Shown in pieces: positions 6,199 through 7,584 of a DNA stretch of 7,584 bases. The translations under genes and the position numbers were made by a program. Source of the DNA: DAOUKH01 sp034421515 (GTDB lineage Bacteria > Chloroflexota > Dehalococcoidia > SHYB01); contig DAOUKH010000102.1 of the NCBI GenBank assembly GCA_034421515.1, positions 1 through 7,584 on the forward strand, given 5' to 3'. The first letter of the stretch is position 1; the number at the start of each line of letters is the position of its first letter. The notes under the pieces were generated by a model. It searched no databases. It saw nothing but the letters and a program-made list of their open reading frames with translations, and was not told the origin of the DNA.

Positions 6199-6888
6199 CT
6201 ACGCCCGTGCCGGGACGGCGCCCGACACCGTGGAGTAGGTCATGGCGTACGCGGCGAGCAGCCTGCGTTCGATGCAGTCGATGCGGTAGGCGTTCATCTC
6301 CTCCAGCGCCTTGATCAACACGTCAAGCTGGCCGACGGGGTCGGCGGCGTCGGTCTCGTAGACGGCGAGGTAGCGGGGGCCGGAGTCGGGGTCGGTGTTC
6401 TCGTACCGCGCCGCCGAGTGGTAGGCGCCGGTGGAGAGGACGTCGGGGATGTGCACGTCGTTGTACCAGGCGTTGAACTCACCGTCACGGGCAGGGTCGG
6501 CGCAGTTGTTGAGGACGATGAGGACGCCGGTGACGGGCCTCGCCGCGGGAGGCGGGCCGCCGATGCGCTTGTAGACGCCGACGTAGGAGGCCTTCAGCGC
6601 GGCGTGGATGCGCCCCTGGGCGCGCAGCCCCCCGGTGTGCTCGCGGTTGTCGACCCAAGCCGCGCCGGGATCGTCGCGGTCGGTTTCGTAGAGCGCGGCG
6701 TACCGTGGTTGCTCGTCGCCGCCCGCCGCGTTGGGGTTCTGATAGCGCGTGGCACGAGGGAAGACGCCGGGGTTGCAGACGTCGGGCAGGTGCACCTCGT
6801 TGTACCAACGGTCGAAGTCGTCCTCCTGGGCGGGGTCGTTGCAGTTCACGAGCACGACCGCGAGACCATTGGGACGTCTGCCTTCCAT
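6199..6888 (-). CDS. Two-domain ferredoxin-like (EthD/Dabb-type) protein, 229 aa
   Basis: Two tandem domains, about 8-107 and 119-218. The signatures are FDRWYNEVHLPDV (25-37, H33) and FNAWYNDVHIPDVL (138-151, H146). Each is followed by the RY pair (TRYQN 47-51; ARYEN 160-164) and by YAALYETD (63-70) or YLAVYETD (173-180). A proline/alanine linker (111-117) joins them, so the chain can probably fold as an intramolecular pseudo-dimer. The frame is open much further upstream, to 7581, but that part runs over the preceding gene and the insertion sequence on the other strand and is not coding. The ATG at 6886-6888 has GGAGGAG five bases before it, the best Shine-Dalgarno of the operon. It lies 29 bp after the preceding gene. 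Function is unknown; the retained Trp-Tyr-Asn/Asp and His-x-Pro residues in both halves suggest that both are functional. Confidence 0.85.
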   Translation of the reverse strand: MEGRRPNGLAVVLVNCNDPAQEDDFDRWYNEVHLPDVCNPGVFPRATRYQNPNAAGGDEQPRYAALYETDRDDPGAAWVDNREHTGGLRAQGRIHAALKASYVGVYKRIGGPPPAARPVTGVLIVLNNCADPARDGEFNAWYNDVHIPDVLSTGAYHSAARYENTDPDSGPRYLAVYETDAADPVGQLDVLIKALEEMNAYRIDCIERRLLAAYAMTYSTVSGAVPARA

Positions 6889-6917
6889 GGTGTCTCCTCC
6901 GTTGCCGCCGTGCCGCG

Positions 6918-7262
6918 CTACTCGGCGGGTGCTTCGATCCTCGAAAGCTTGCGGTAGGTCTGTTTCATCACGACCTCGAGGCAGTCGACGGTGTAGGTGG
7001 AGCCCTCTTCGCGGCGCTCCGTCATGCGCCGTTGCATCCCGCCGAAGACCTCGGTCGGGTCGCCGGACATGTCGTAAATCGCCGCCGAGAGCGGCTCGTC
7101 GGGGCCGGCCTTGGGGTTCTCGTAGCGGCGTGCCCCGTCGAGGCCGGCCGTGCCGTTTTCGAGGACGTGGGGGATGTGGACGCCGTCGTACCAGGCGCGC
7201 CACTCGGCCTCCCGTTCGGGGTCGTCGCACCGGCTCAGCACAAGGAGGATGCCGCTCACCAC
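6918..7262 (-). CDS. Single-domain ferredoxin-like (EthD/Dabb-type) protein, 114 aa
   Basis: The first gene of the operon. It is a single ferredoxin-like domain with signature WRAWYDGVHIPHVL (21-34), conserved H29, RRYENP (45-50) and a strand AAIYDMSG (60-67). The usual P-D pair is P31-H32 here, placing an extra His in the motif. A helix (about 70-86) and final strand (about 91-104) follow. The start is GTG at 7260-7262 or the next codon, also GTG; GGAAGG and GGGAG lie just upstream. An in-frame stop at 7296-7298 with no ATG between rules out a longer protein. It has the same fold as the next three genes and is transcribed with them. Function unknown; the alternative annotation would be simply EthD-domain or Dabb-like hypothetical protein. 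Confidence 0.8.
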   Translation of the reverse strand: MVSGILLVLSRCDDPEREAEWRAWYDGVHIPHVLENGTAGLDGARRYENPKAGPDEPLSAAIYDMSGDPTEVFGGMQRRMTERREEGSTYTVDCLEVVMKQTYRKLSRIEAPAE

Positions 7263-7292
7263 CGCTCCCGCCTTCCGTCCAGAGTCGGGGCC

Positions 7293-7321
7293 ATGCTAGA
7301 CGAAGGAGGGTCGGCCTGCAA
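7293..7321 (-). promoter_or_regulatory. Candidate promoter of the seven-gene operon
   Basis: On the minus strand TTGCAG (7316-7321) and TAGCAT (7293-7298) are separated by 17 bp, placing a transcription start near 7286, about 24 bases before the first GTG. Matches to the housekeeping consensus are only partial (3 of 6 and 4 of 6), so this is a tentative call. Confidence 0.3.
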
Positions 7322-7341
7322 CGCGGGTAGCCACACCAAAG

Positions 7342-7445
7342 CCTCTCCCCCTCTGGGGACTTTGCACGACTCCCCGCCGATGGTTGAGAAAGGGTGGCGC
7401 GGGGTGGTCTTCCCTCTCCCCCTCTGGGGGAGATTGAGAGAGGGT
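7342..7445. repeat. Two copies of a C/G-rich hairpin repeat
   Basis: The 17-mer CCTCTCCCCCTCTGGGG occurs at 7342-7358 and 7413-7429, each followed by a TTGAGA(A/G)AGGGT segment (7384-7395 and 7434-7445). Copy 2 folds into a perfect 8-bp stem TCTCCCCC / GGGGGAGA (7415-7433) with loop TCT. Copy 1 carries about 20 extra bases between its two conserved parts. The pattern resembles REP/MITE-like intergenic repeats that are dispersed in many GC-rich genomes. It lies between the operon's likely promoter and the insertion sequence, and nothing coding is seen here. Confidence 0.7.
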
Positions 7446-7450
7446 ACAGA

Positions 7451-7492
7451 CCGGGGAGATAGGTAACAGGTAAACCGGGCACATGGGTAACA
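7451..7492 (+). repeat. 24-bp-period direct repeat in the IS end
   Basis: CCGGGGAGATAGGTAACA (7451-7468) and CCGGGCACATGGGTAACA (7475-7492) agree in 15 of 18 bases at a period of 24 bp. Such repeated terminal motifs are probably transposase-binding sites of the IS481-type end. Confidence 0.7.
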
Positions 7493-7531
7493 CATTGGAG
7501 GATTGCAGGAAGCGATCCATGAGGAGGAGCT

Positions 7532-7584
7532 GTGTTGCCCTGGCAAGAGACGAGTGTCGAAGCGGAGCGCTTGCGGTTCATTGA
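7532..7584 (+). CDS. IS481-family transposase, N-terminal fragment cut by the window end
   Basis: Seventeen codons are visible and read VLPWQETSVEAERLRFI. This closely follows the usual IS481 transposase start (M-P-W-K-E-x-x-V-x-x-E-R-L-R-F), which leads into an N-terminal helix-turn-helix that would lie beyond the window. AGGAGGAG (7522-7529) precedes the start; GTG at 7532 is very near it, and TTG at 7535, with five bases of spacing, is an equally good start. The frame is open at the window end. A complete element would carry a DDE integrase core further on. Identification rests on a short stretch, but its position directly inside the terminal repeats supports it strongly. Confidence 0.7.
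   Translation, partial: MLPWQETSVEAERLRFI

Larger units (their letters stand above)
7445..7584 (+). mobile_element. Left end of an IS481-family insertion sequence (partial)
   Basis: The segment starts around TACAGACCGGGGAGATAGG and reads into the beginning of a transposase frame that leaves the window. It contains the GGTAACA-type terminal repeats seen at ends of IS481-like elements. The exact boundary, target duplication and right end cannot be seen; I place the edge where the hairpin repeat stops, near 7445. The insertion lies about 180 bp upstream of the operon's first gene and points away from it. Confidence 0.65.

Noticed and set aside
5836..6957. Open frame of 373 codons on the plus strand opposite the ferredoxin-like genes
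   Set aside because: Val/Gly/Asp-rich antisense shadow with no family motif; the minus-strand frames have good Shine-Dalgarno sites and repeated conserved motifs.
7342..7445. CRISPR array
   Set aside because: Only two copies, with unequal spacing and internal insertion, and no run of repeat-spacer units; it is better read as a dispersed hairpin repeat.
6889..7581. N-terminal extension of the 229-aa two-domain protein to 460 residues
   Set aside because: The extension overlaps the 114-aa gene in another frame and the IS end on the opposite strand, is Arg/Pro-rich shadow sequence, and a strong Shine-Dalgarno marks the start at 6888.
1..7584. tRNA, rRNA or riboswitch
   Set aside because: I saw no cloverleaf, rRNA-like stretch or known riboswitch motif on either strand in the few non-coding gaps.

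Overview
This is a GC-rich, tightly packed bacterial segment from an organism I cannot name. The high GC, the mix of ATG and GTG starts, clear Shine-Dalgarno sites and a degradative gene set fit many soil or marine bacteria. An uncultured Chloroflexota-like or actinobacterial-type lineage is possible, but that is a guess from gene style only. The window looks like a contig with awkward ends: a 12-base G run on the left and the start of an IS481-family insertion sequence on the right.

Layout. Positions 1-148 hold almost nothing apart from a small hairpin and a possible clipped gene start on the minus strand. A small orphan gene (149-499, minus) of more AT-rich composition follows. Next comes a D-2-hydroxyacid dehydrogenase (551-1579, minus), divergent from a short-chain dehydrogenase/reductase (1690-2544, plus). 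Their shared 110-bp control region carries back-to-back -10-like boxes arranged as an inverted repeat. The SDR converges on the main feature, a compact minus-strand operon of seven genes running from 7262 down to 2553.

The operon, in transcription order, encodes four proteins made of six related ferredoxin-like (EthD/Dabb-type) domains (114 aa one domain; 229 aa two; 122 aa one; 229 aa two). Then come a 391-aa acyl-CoA dehydrogenase, a 63-aa YHS-like protein that has lost its cysteines, and a second 377-aa acyl-CoA dehydrogenase. Gaps are 6-33 bp and several ribosome-binding sites overlap the preceding stop codon, so co-transcription and coupled translation are likely.

The two acyl-CoA dehydrogenases look like halves of one enzyme. 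The 391-aa protein carries the helix-G catalytic Glu (E245) but lacks the R-x-Q-F-G FAD motif. The 377-aa protein carries R-x-Q-F-G but has Ser at the catalytic position. This is the split-site layout of the alpha2beta2 steroid-side-chain enzymes of actinobacteria (ChsE4-ChsE5 type). Together with the SDR and the hydroxyacid dehydrogenase, the region looks like part of a CoA-dependent catabolic pathway for a bulky, possibly polycyclic or branched, carboxylic acid. The substrate is not deducible here, and no CoA ligase, hydratase or thiolase lies in the window. The tandem ferredoxin-like proteins and the cysteine-less YHS protein are the least explained and most interesting parts.

Upstream of the operon lies a 182-bp leader with a weak candidate promoter and two copies of a C/G-rich hairpin repeat. 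The left end of an IS481-type element directly abuts the second copy.
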